Below, one piece after another: positions 30,069-42,877 of a DNA stretch of 64,000 nucleotides. The stretch covers positions 137,167,895 through 137,231,894 of the forward strand of contig CM031595.1 in the NCBI GenBank assembly GCA_018398815.1, given 5' to 3'. This stretch comes from Conus ventricosus. Its lineage: Eukaryota; Mollusca; Gastropoda; Neogastropoda; Conidae. A program made the position numbers and the translations under genes. Numbering within the stretch: the first letter of the stretch is position 1; each line of letters opens with the position of its first letter. A model generated the notes under the pieces. The model ran no database searches, was not told where the DNA came from, and was given only the letters and a program-made list of their open reading frames with translations.

Positions 30069-33000
30069 GTAAGTTAACCATTATTATAATTGATGTAATT
30101 GTAAGTTGGCCATGACATTATGTGGATAAACAGAATTGTTGTGTGCGCATTTGTAAGGAAGAAAAGTAGAACAGTTGTGCAACTAAAAGAAGACAGGAGG
30201 AGGAGAAGGGGGCAAAAGGAAGAGATGGGGGCCAAGGGGAAAGGGGTGAGGTGAAGGGGGGAAGAGGAGAGACAATCAATTTTTTTTTTTTTAAGATTAG
30301 TTGCTTGTGTTTTGGCTCGTGGTAAGGAATTTTTATGTACATATAGGATTGTGTGGATCTCGACTATCATTTATATGACATGCTGCGACATCAATTCATA
30401 TTTCGTAAGGCAGCTGTGTCACAGATGTGTCGAGTTGTGTCCCTGTTATTCACCGCTGCCATCCACCCCACTTTTGATTTAACCCCTCCTTGTCATGGAG
30501 GAGATTGGACCTCTCTAGTATCCTTCCCACCCCCTTTCCCCCTACCTCCCTCTCCTGGTCACAAGTGGAATGAACCGTAGCAGACTTAACCCATTTGAAA
30601 CCAGCTGTTCCTGAATGTCAACATGTCACAGCACCAGTTGATTTTCAAATGTTTTTTTGTAAATGCTTGTTGCTATATTGTTTCTGAAACAATCTCTGGC
30701 CCCTACTTATGTGAAATCAAGCAAAATCGATCGTAGTTTTAAAACCTATATGAAATCAAGCAAAATGGATTAGTTTTTAAAAGCTATATGAAATTGAGCA
30801 AAATCAACTGTAGTTTTAAAGCTTGTGATGTGTTTTCCCTTTTTCTCTGGTGTAAAAAGCTATGGATCTTACATTAAGCTTGTTTCGAGGTGGTGCAGAA
30901 ATCCAGCTTCAGCTCAAAGCCGTGTGGTGCTGTTGCTGCCACAATGTCTCTGAAGACGCACCAAAAACGTGTCCAGAATTATAGTGTAATCCTAGTCAAG
31001 TCATTTTCAAATGTCCAACGCATGCTACATTCAGATTATTGGGCCTGCGATGCTGAGACAAATAAACTGGTTCAGCTTGTTCCCATATGTATTGCTTTGT
31101 TTTCAGCTCATCTGCAGCGCACTTAGAGAGCAAGCTTAAGAGAAAATGAGAGGAAAAAGCAGTGGAGGAGGGAAGGAGGAGGGAGAAAGGGGGTGGTGGT
31201 GGGGAAGTAGGGAGAGGAGAAAGTTTTGAGAACGAGTATGAATTGTAAAAGTATGGTAGGAACTTCAGCCAGTGTAATAAAAAAAAGATGATAAAACAAA
31301 GCCACAAAAAACTTGAAAACAAGCTAGTATTTAGGTTGATTAACTGTTCTTGAGTAAACAATGGTCAGTCTTACAGATGTGATATCAGCTAAACTCGTTT
31401 TATTTAAAAAGTATGTTTTGAATGATAAGTTATAAAGTAAATTTTTTAAAAAGGATTTGTGGAAAAAAAACACCCACTCCCCAAAAAACAACTGAAAAGA
31501 AGAAAAAAAACCCAATACATGTTATATTTTGTTGCATATGTTGATTTGTATGCAAACTTTTTGTGTGTATGTGTGTTTGCATGTACATGGTATTGGGTGG
31601 TAACACAAATACATGCACACGTGAATGCACACACACACACAAGCCCACACAAACGCAGACACACAACACAACACACACCACCACACACACACACACACAC
31701 ACACACAAGTGCACACTTATTAATGGCAGCAGGAAACACTGAGCTAAAACTCGAAAAAGTTTGCAGTAAAGGAGAAGTATTTCTGAAGCTTTTCTCACAT
31801 TTTCATTTTTCTTATTTTCTTAATGTTTGTTTGAATTTTTATTTCATTTTCTGTTTGTTTCAATTTTCATTTCATTTTCAGGCAACTTTTTTGTGACCTA
31901 CCACGGCATCGAAAACTCATCAGCATTAACAAGCGAAACACTGGCAAGACGAACAAGAATTCAACTTGCGTCATGACTGGAATTCACTTCTGTCGGACGA
32001 TGAGTCACTGCTCTTTAGGTAAGTTCACTTATCTTGGTCACAGGTGTTCAGTATTTTTGCTGTTGTTGCTGAGGTTGTGTGTTCCATGTCAATGACGTCA
32101 AATGAAAAAGTAAAGAATGCGAATGGTAAAGAATATGAATAACATTGTGTGGGGACACGTCATAAACAGTAACTTCTTTGACAGGGGCAAATTTCCATAT
32201 AGCCGCCATCTCTCTCCCGCTGCCACCCCTCTCTCTCCTTCCCAGCCCCTTTCTTAATTCACTCTCATTTTATGTGCCTTACTCATTAGGATTTCTCAGT
32301 GCTGCTTAGTCAGCTGACTCCCTCGTACACAGTCACAGACAGACATAGTCTTCTGCACCACACTAAATATGGAGTTTCAACAAACTAAAGTGATTTGATC
32401 AGTGCACATGATTTCCCCTTTCCCCACCCTCCACCGCTGTCGTTGCCTGCCCTGTACTCTAACGCTGTTTCACACACCCACACACACAAGTGCACACACA
32501 CACACACACACACACGCGCACACACTCACGCATGCATGCACACACTCACGCACACACGCATGCTGATGCACACAACACACAAAATTCTTTCTCTGTATGC
32601 TTCTTTACATTCTTTCATTTCTTTCTTTTGTTTCTGCGGTGGGTTTTTTTTTGTTTTTTTTTCATTTTCCTGGCTACAGACAGTTCTAAGTAGATACTAT
32701 GACTCCGCGATCAGAGTGTATTTCTGTTGACCTATATATAAGTTGTCTGTGTGACTCTACAGTTCTGAACAAATAGTATGACTCAGCGATATCTTCCACC
32801 TTCTGTCCCCGGTTTGTCGTCAGGACCTTGTCAGTCTGATAGGAGAACTTCCTCGACCTTTTTTGCTGTTGGGTGACTTTAACGGTCACAATCCTCTTTG
32901 GGGTAATGTCAGTACGTCATCCAGAGGTCTGCTAATTGAGGATGTCCCTTTCGGATTTGGATTTGTGTTGTCTGAACGATGGATCTGCAACTTACCTCCA

Positions 33001-36000
33001 CTCTTCCACAGGTTCACTTTCGTGTTTAGATTTGTCGATTTGTGACCCCTCGCTGGTTCTGGACTATGAGTGGTCTGTCCATGACGATCTGCACGGAAGT
33101 GACCATTTCCCTGTCCTTTTACAACCCGTAATAACTGAACACGTCTCTGTCTCTCAACATCTAAATTATAAGAAAGCAAACTGGGATCTATTTGCAGCCA
33201 CTATTTCTAAGGAATTCCAGGACACTGATTTTCTTCAGAGTCCAGACCCAGCAGAATCTCTGACTAACACTGTGATCAAATGTGCTAAAGCCTGTATTCC
33301 AGTGTCTTCCGATAAACTTCAAATGCCAAAAACACCCTGGTTCGATTCAGACTGCCAACAAATTTCCAAAGTTCGAAAACGGGCTCAGCATCGGGTATAC
33401 CAACGACCTTCTCGGGTCCCAACGCTCGAGCCCATCAGAAACTCCGTGCTAAATCGAGACACACTTTTAAAATCAGTAAACGTCGGTCCTGGAGAAGCTT
33501 CTGCTCCAGGCTGACATCGAAAACTTCCAAGAAAAAAGTGTGGAACATCATTAAGAAAATCAAAGGGAAGAACACCTGTCCCACTGTGAACCATCTCAAG
33601 TTTTCGGACTCTTTAATAACGGAGAAAAAAGCAGTTGCTAATCTGCTTGCTTCAACCATTGAAAAGAATTCCTCCTCTTCAAACAAATCAGCCAGTTTTG
33701 TCAAAAACAAAGCCCTTAAAGAAAAATCACCCTGCAACTTTTCGTCAGACAACATGGAAGACTACAATCTTCCTTTCACGTTAAACGAACTGAAATCTGC
33801 CTTACTCTCTTGCAGCGATTCCTCTCCAGGTATAGATGAAATCCATTATCAGCTGTTGAAACATCTTCCGCAAGAAGGTCTGAACATACTGCTACAGGTA
33901 TACAACCATGTGTGGACTACTGGTTTCTTTCCACCTTCTTGGCGAAAAGCCCTCATTATTCCAATTCCCAAACCTGGAAAAGATCTTTCTAACCCATCAA
34001 ACTACCGTCCCATAGCTTTGACCAGCTGTGTCTGTAAATTGATGGAGAAAATGGTCAATGCTAGGCTCATGTGGAAACTGGAAACCGATGGCCTTTTGGC
34101 GAAAGTACAGTGTGGTTTTCGCAAACATCAGACTACAGTTGACCATTTGATTCGTCTGGAATCTACACTTCGGAACGCCTTTCTGAACAAACAGCATGCA
34201 GTGGCAATTTTCTTTGACTTGGAGAAGGCCTACGATACCACCTGGAAGTCGGGGATACTTCATGATCTCCATGATCTGGGTTTTCGAGGTCATCTTCCGC
34301 TTTTCATACAAAATTTTTTGGCAGAACGACAGTTTCAGGTCCGGGTTGGCACCACTCTCTCTGATGTTCACGAGCAGGAGTTGGTTGTTCCACAGGGGAG
34401 CATACTGTCTCCTGCCCTCTTTAGCATCAAGATCAACAACATTGTTAAATCAGTTCAGCAGGGTTCAGACTGCTCATTGTTTGTGGATGATTTCGCTGTC
34501 TACGCAACTGGAAGCCTGTACCCGAGTGTCCAGCGCAGGCTCCAGCTTTGCGTGGATAAAATCCATCGGTGGGCGGATGAAAACGGTTTCTGGTACGTTT
34601 CCAGACGATGTCATTTAAAGAGATGTGTGAAAGGTTTGTTTGTTGTTTTTTTTTTTTGTTTTTTTTTAAATGACTGGTGAGTTGATTTTAACGAGGTGAC
34701 AGCCCTGATGTGGCCCTTTGCGGTCGGCTGGGCTATAAGCAACATTATCTTATCTTATCTTATGACTCAGCGATCAGAATATTTTGTCGATATGTATATA
34801 TGTTGTCTGTGTGACTGCACAGGGAATACTCCAAAATAATGTTCCCCCACGCTGACATCATCGTGGACTACCTGCAAGATTACCAGCGAAAGCTTGGCAT
34901 CAAAGTTCAGTTCGACACGCAAGTGAGCAATGTTCGCAATGTCCAGAACGACTCTGCCCCCGACGGGGTCATACATGTCATGAGTGACCAACATGGCAAC
35001 GAGTACACTTGCAAGTGAGGGGGTGATCAGACAATCATGTGTCCATGATCAGTCTGTTTTCATTGTTAATTGTCAAAGTACACAAACCATGCGGGTTGTG
35101 TGTGTGTGTCTCTGTGTGTCTCTGTGTGTGTATGTCTCTGTGTGTGTATGTCTCTGTGTGTGTGTATGTCTGTGTGTGTGTATGTGTGTGTGTATGTCTG
35201 TGTGTGTGTGTGTGTGTGTGTGTCTGTGTGTGTGTGTGAGTTTTGTTTGTTTCGTTCTATTTAAACTTAGTATTCTTTATGTTCTTTGTCCTTTGTTTCA
35301 TTCTATTTAAACTTAGTATTCTTTATGTTCTTTGTCCTTTGTTTCATTCTGTTTTTTGTCCTCTCCTTCATCCTGGACGGGGAAACTTGGTATTCTTTAT
35401 GCTCTGTGTCTTTCCTTCCTTCTTTCTTTCATTCTTTCATCCCAGACTGAAAAACCTTCATGGGCGTAAGCAGTTTATCATAGAAAACAGTTAGCGAACC
35501 AAGCCAGATTTAGTCATGCAACTACTATCAAACAAATGAGAAGGGAGATTGGAATCTTTGGTCTAACCCTCTTGTATTCAGATTCTCTGAGGCCAAATTC
35601 CCCCTAGTGTTCAGATTTTTTGGGTGAATTTAGCCTTAAAATGGGTATGTATGGTTCATGCTTCACCACAACCAGGAATAAACCTCTAGAGCTACGAAAT
35701 TCCGCATGTATGGTCACAAGGCTTTGTTCTATACTGTGAGCAAGATTGTGTGTGTCTCGAGGTGAAAGGTCGTGTCATTGTCACCAAAATGTCACCCAAT
35801 GTGTCACATGCGATGGTGACAATTCTAATACAGCACACCAACATGCAGTTATCCCATGCACATGCATGTTAGTGTTGTAAAATGAAAGCTGCGGCCTAAG
35901 TGAGATGATCTGTCTTCTGTCCGCCTGTTCAGTCCCCACAGGTAATCCACAGAATGTCACACACAACTAGTGTCAATTGTCACTACTGAACAGTTACTGT

Positions 36001-37945
36001 AGATTCAAGCACAGTTCCTCATTGTTTTTCTGTCATTGTTCTAAGCACCTTATACATGTCCATATGTATTTACACACTGTATAGCCTAGCTGTGACGAAA
36101 TTGAGTAGAGTCTCACTGCCAAGTGTCATCAAAGCACTGTCACCATAAACTACAGGTAAGCATATATACACGTACACACAAACACAGAGACTAGCAAACT
36201 GCCCTACTGTTGAGCCACTTTCTGCGCATGGTAGTCATGGAAACAGTCATTCTTATGAAAGCATAAAGGCACCTGGCAGAAACAACACATATATGATGTT
36301 TCTACGCGTCGTCCCTTTGTTGTTATACGGAATAATCAGTACAGTGACATAGCCCCGCATTTCGTCAGGTGTTGTGTCGAACCATAGGGAGTCAGGTGTG
36401 CCCTTAGCTGCTTGTTTTTGTTGAGCGTATCTGTTAATTTCTTCTGCTACTAGTTGAAAAAATGTGAGAGGCAGAAAAAAAAAATAATCTAGTGTGGTGG
36501 CAGTGTTCGGCAGTGAGTGCGCTTGGCCTGTCGGCTGTTGGAATGCGACCACATGGGCAGGATGTGTAGCCGGTCGCCATTGTTTTGCAGAACGGCGAGT
36601 AGCACGTTGTACTGAGGGTCGCTTTCACCATTTTCCTCTCCTTCATTGGTGCCGATTTCAACATCATTCTCTTCTCCTAACTCTCCATTTTCATACTTCT
36701 CTTCTTCTGGCATAATTTGATCCCACTCCTCTGCTGAATACACAGGAATATCATCAAACTCACTGTTGTTAGCAGACGACGCCATTGTGAAAATCGGTCA
36801 GTCTCACGCACAACTCTTCGCTTGCAGTTTCTCCTCTTTCTTAGTGAATTGAAGTGGTTCCAGCATCCAAAAATAGTGCTGCCAGATTACTGGGCTATAG
36901 TGGGAAATCACCAACAACTTTTAGTGGCTCTCCGAGTATTTTCACGGAGTCAGCACGTGATGGAAAAGTACCGTACACATGCGGCGGGCAGCTTCCGTCT
37001 GCGCCCGTTATGAAATCTAGCGCGCTGTCTCAGCGCTCCCGTCTGCGCCCGTTATGAATACAAGAGGGTTAAGTGATTAGCAGCCCCTAAACTCTACAAG
37101 TGGTGACTTCTAATAATGCACAAAGGTCTCTGTACCTGCAATTTGCTGTTAAACTACCATTGTTTCTAGAGAACAAGATCCTCTGATTTTTTTTTTTTTT
37201 AACATTTTTTCCCCTGAAAGTTTTGCCTTTAATTGACTGTCTTTTTTATCCTGATGGCTTGATTTTTCAGTATGGCATCCTGACATTCTTGCTGTGCGTC
37301 AAATTCAGGCAAGTGATGTCAGGTAGAAGCAATTAGAAATGCTTAAATGATTAACGAGTGCTGAAATAGTTTTTTCTTTCTAAAAATAAACCCATTAAAA
37401 GGAGTATAGATGCATCCTAATGCTGCCTGTGACACTCTCATTCAAAGTACACAAGTACTTAAGAGGCACACAGAACAAACCAGGAAATGTCTGTATCACA
37501 GGAAGTGCCTTGCTTGTTCAGGCCACAACCTCACTTACACATCTCCTGGGCTGGGTGGGGACTTCCTTTTAGTGGGAAATGAGCGTTCCCTGTAAATCAC
37601 AATCATTTCTCTTCACTCTCCAGCTGCGAAGAGAACAAAAGCCAGGCACTTTTGTTTCCTGTTATGTACACATGTGCCGCCAGTCTTCTGTTCCTGTCTG
37701 TGAATACGTGGGGGAAATTACTTGTCTTTTTGGAAAAAAAACAAAACAGTGTGATTAATATATATTTATATTTACTTCATTTTGGGGGTCCATCATGTAG
37801 AACTCTGAGGCACTGCATTGGTGAGATGTTTGCATACATGTATGATCATTTTTTATTGCTGCAGTAGGACAGCCACACTCCATTTCAGAAATGATGTCTA
37901 TGCATGACTCCAGTATGCATTAGTTTACCTTTATGTGTGTGTGTG

Positions 37946-38027
<82 letters not shown>

Positions 38028-38066
38028 TATCCATTCCACTGGAATACAATGACCTATTCTCAATTT

Positions 38067-38123
<57 letters not shown>

Positions 38124-39333
38124 TGCTTGTATGTAAGTTTTAAATGCATACATTTACACATGAACCTTGTCTGCATTGTGTAATGGAATATGAAGTCACA
38201 AGCCATTTCACTTTATTTCTCTTTCAGTTTTTTAAAAATTCTGGTCTTGAATATAAATGCGATGATTTACTGTAGATCTAGCTAGCTCACCTCTAGTTTT
38301 GGCACTTTTGTGTTGCATAAAAGGTGTAATTTATTCTACTAAGGTAACATTTGCGATTGGATACTGCTTCAACTGGTGCACAAAAAGAGCTGAATAAAAG
38401 GCCTGGCTTTGCTCTCTCTTCAGCTTTCTGCTTTTGTTCAGTGACAGCCTTGCAACACTGACCTCTGACATGAACTCAGTGCACTAAAGTTTGATCAATA
38501 TTAGGATTGTAGTACGGATGTGGAGGTTCACACACTTATAAAGATTGTAACACTGATAAGGAGGTACAGGACACTGAACTGTGACATGAACTCGGCACAC
38601 TAAAATCATTATCAGGATTGTGACACTGATGTGGTGGTAGAACTGGTGTGGAGGCACACTGTGATCACTATAAGGATGGAAATGTGGCACTACACGTGAT
38701 GTTCACTATGGTTGCAGGGTGCTGGTAATGGCCACTGGCATGTTCAAGCCCAACGTTCCTGACATGCCAGGCATTGAGCACACTGTGGGCTACGAGACCA
38801 TGAGCCTCAACCCAGACGACTATGAAGGCAAAACTGTGCTGATTCTGGGTAAGCTCACCGTTGTCTGCCCCTGAACTGGTGGGCAATTGCATTTCTTTGG
38901 CTTTGGAATGAACCTTTGCTTTTATGGATGTGTTTAGGTTTTGAGCAGCGATGCCAGCTGTCTGCTTTTCAGTGGATTCCTGCCTTTTTTTTTTTCTCTC
39001 TCTCTCATGAACATCCACTCACAACAGCTTTCCCTTTTTTTCCTCCATAGCGAAAAAAGAAAAATCAGCAGAATTGCAGATTGTTGTCAAATGATTATGT
39101 TATCAGTCGAATCAAGTGAAGGGATGTGAAAGTACATCTTTGTTAAAATTTGATATGTTCTGACTGCAACAAAGGTGTGGAAGATGAACATTTTGGGGGG
39201 AAAATGGATGTAGACTATGTTACCACATGGCGGCTGAATTTTATTCAAAGACTGGTACTGCTTATGCCCAATAGAAAGGTCTTTTTTTTAGCTTATTTGG
39301 TTTTCTTTCTCAGCTGTATATATGAGTGCATGC

Positions 39334-39386
<53 letters not shown>

Positions 39387-39468
39387 GGTGTTCAAGTGTG
39401 TGTGTGTGTGTGTGTGTGTGTGCAGGTATGCGAGTGTAGGTGTGTGTGCATAGGTGTTCAAGTGTGTA

Positions 39469-39521
<53 letters not shown>

Positions 39522-42255
39522 AGATAGAATGCTGTACAAGATCTTTACTGTAACAGAATTGCTAAGCAATAAAAGTGGACTTCTTGTTATCTGATGTGGT
39601 CATGTTTTGGCCATGTTTGAAAGATGAACAGACCAACACCAAATGAACAAAGCATGCAAACTATAACTGAATTAAAAGTTTATTATGTTCACTGTTATAA
39701 TATAATCTAATATTGTCTGAACACATCTTTTTTGAGAGTCACATGTTAGTATCTGCAATTCTTAATTTTTTTTGTCTACAAATTCTAACTGAGAAAAGTT
39801 TGAAACGTACATTTGTTTAGCTTAGAATGTTCGTAATGGCAGTCAGTCAATCCAGTAGGAAAGAATGAATTATTTATTAATCAAAGTAATGTTTTTCCTC
39901 TTCGTTGAAGTAGATTATTTATTCATTAATGTTCCGTTTAAAAAATTAAAATCAAATCCGTAATCTGCATTGATTTTGATTCTCTCCCCTCTTTCCCCAT
40001 CTTCCCCACCCCTTTCCCCCTTCTCCCCTCCCTCAAGTAACCACATTTGCCTTTCTTTGGCAGCCATCTTTTTAATGGAAAGACACAACTGCTGAGAGGT
40101 CTCTGTATTTTCAGTGTAAGGGAAAGAACTGCAGTCAACTGGTCAAGAGAAATGCATTTGTAGTTTCCCTTGGATTGAAGCTTGCATGAGTAGACTATAA
40201 CATTTCATGCTGATGTCAAAGCTTGCGTACATTGTAGTAAGTGAGTGGCATAATGAATGTATAGTGTCATCACACCACCATTGAGTGAATTATTTTGCGT
40301 GCCAGCAGTGGACATGAAATCAGTCAGATCTGACTGAATGTCACAAACATGTGAACGTAATTAGTAGTTGTAAGGCACATGAACTTGCAAGTTGTCTATT
40401 GTGAATGCTATATTTAGGGTTTGAAATCATTGTCACCTGAAGAGGGAGGAAAGCCAGTTTTGTGTTACAGACAGATCTTGTGCTGTAGATGGTTTGTTTT
40501 TTTTAAAGTTGTTTTCAGCCAGTCTTGTCATATTGATTTAATATCAATGTGTATGTTCTGGAAGAGTAATAAAATTTTTAATGCTTGTAGGCTGGTGAAC
40601 TTTTTGCTATTCGAACATTTCTTACTTTTGGGTTGCCTCCACTGTACCTCTGGGCCTATATGTCATCAAGAGGAGTGTAGAGTCCAGGGGGTTTTCAGTT
40701 ATGTCTTGTCCTTACATTCAGTGTTTTTCAGGTTGTATGACTGGTTTCATCCCTCGTAGTGGTGATTGTGTCAGTTCTGTTGATTGTCTTGGTTGTGTTC
40801 TTGATTGCGTCATCATCATTCTGAAGAGTCGTACTCAAGGGGATGAACAACAGACACGTAACCTTTTGACCCTTATCATCCTGTAGCATTATACAAAGTG
40901 GTGGTTCTGTTGACTTATGAAATGCGTCATTTTCTTTGTGGATAGTGCATTTTACATGTAGTCAATCATTTTAATATTATTTTGAACATGTAATTTATGG
41001 TGTTCTTGTGCTTATGTAATTATTGTATAAAGACTTTGAAAAGGCCTTCACTTAGCTGCACACAAGGATTAGCCACACGCAGTCTCTGGCTCAAAAGAAT
41101 AAACATTTGTGCTGTTTTGTTTTTTTTGCTTCAGGTCGTGGTAATTCTGCTTTTGAAGTCGCGGACAGCATCTATGGTGTGACAAACTTGATCCACATGG
41201 TCTCTCGAACACGTGTTCGCCTTTCGTGGGAAACTCACTATGTTGGGGACTTGAGGTACTGTTCACATGTTCAGTCTGAGTAACTTATGCTTTACTGTGT
41301 TTAGTTGAATTATGTTATTTGACTGTGTCTGTTATGATGCATTGTGTTCTGTATTGCTGTGCATTGTGCTGCGCTTTGCAACATTGTATTTCTGTTACCT
41401 TTTTCATCACAGTTCTGTGTATAGGAGTGGACAACTTCCTTGGCAAATGCTGTCTCACTGTGTAACATTTTTCACTCTTTCTCTCTTTCTTGTATTGTTT
41501 TAATGAAAGGTAGTCAAAACGTCCTACTCTAAAACAGTCCATGATTTTACATTCAAAGATCACATCCCCATTGGCTCTGTGCACCACCAAGTAACAGTTG
41601 TACTAGCAGGGTCCTGTGAAAAGTGGCTCACACTCATGTCGAACAGAGGAAGAGTCAACTTCAGGCAGTGTCTTGTCTGGAGACTGCCTGTGCGGGCTTG
41701 ATATTGATTGAAATCTGATGGTTGCAACATTGTTTGTGGGTAGGTTCGTGATCATGTCGGCATGCGTGCAATGAAGCTGTTGATCAACTTGCCAAGAATG
41801 CTACAAATAAAAAGTTTAGCAAATTCTCTGTCCCTCGTGCTGATCTTGAAAGGAAAGAAACTTCTGCCAAATACAAGCTTCAAGCTGTTATCCCAGAACT
41901 CGCTGACTTCTTATTAAGCTAGCGTACTGTCCACGAGTTTACATCTTTCAGCAGTTCAGGGATGTGATGATGACCAGGCAGGGTGTGCGATGGTCTGTTC
42001 CAGAGCTGTGAACAACGGCTTGCTGGACACCTACCAGCTGAAGTCTCTGGACGGCCTGCTGGAGGCGGGCCTGTCGGAGGTCATGATTCAGAAGGTGGGC
42101 GACAAGTTGAAGATGGCGCCAAAAGGAGACGGCCCAGCCAGCGACATCTTCGCCGTGGACAACTTTGCCATGAGGGAACCCTACGACAAGATCATTCGAT
42201 GTCTGGGCTTCACCTTTGACACTGGTGTCTTCAGGTAGGATGTTTGTCAGCGTGG

Positions 42256-42331
<76 letters not shown>

Positions 42332-42723
42332 TGTTGTGTGTGAATTTATGAGTACTATTTTTCTGTCTTTATGAGTTATCAGATTTTTGTCTCTCGATCT
42401 CACACAGCGTTTCACTTCTCTCTCCCATTCCCTCTTTTGATACATACTGACATATCAACATGTGCCAGCCAGTTTGGGATTTACTGTCCAGACACTATCA
42501 TATACTGTTTAAGGTTCTCTCTCTTCCTTTTCTCTCTGCCTCTTGTTCTCTTTCTGTTTTGTCAAAAATTCTTGAAAGTGTTTTTTTTTGAACATATGCA
42601 TCTTTTCTCTCCTTTTCTTGTAATTGTTACATCATTTTATTTTGTTTTAGCAACATAAGAGCATAAGATGGCTGGTGAGCTAATATGTCCACCATTTGAA
42701 TATTGGAGATTTATTTTGTTTTA

Positions 42724-42787
<64 letters not shown>

Positions 42788-42816
42788 CTCTCACTCTCTC
42801 TCTCTCTCACACACAT

Positions 42817-42877
<61 letters not shown>

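Larger units (their letters stand above)
32680..34822 (+). repeat. About 82-bp tandem duplication ending at the exon 3 acceptor, split by LINE copy B
   Basis: The sequence from ACAGTTCT (32680) through TATGACTC, CGATCAGA and GTTGTCTGTGTGACT to the AG at 32762 repeats. The second copy continues to TATGACTCAGCGAT at 32790, is interrupted by the LINE, and resumes at CAGAATATT (34775) to the real acceptor at 34822. The first copy carries a look-alike acceptor (ACTCTACAG ending 32762). Confidence 0.7.
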
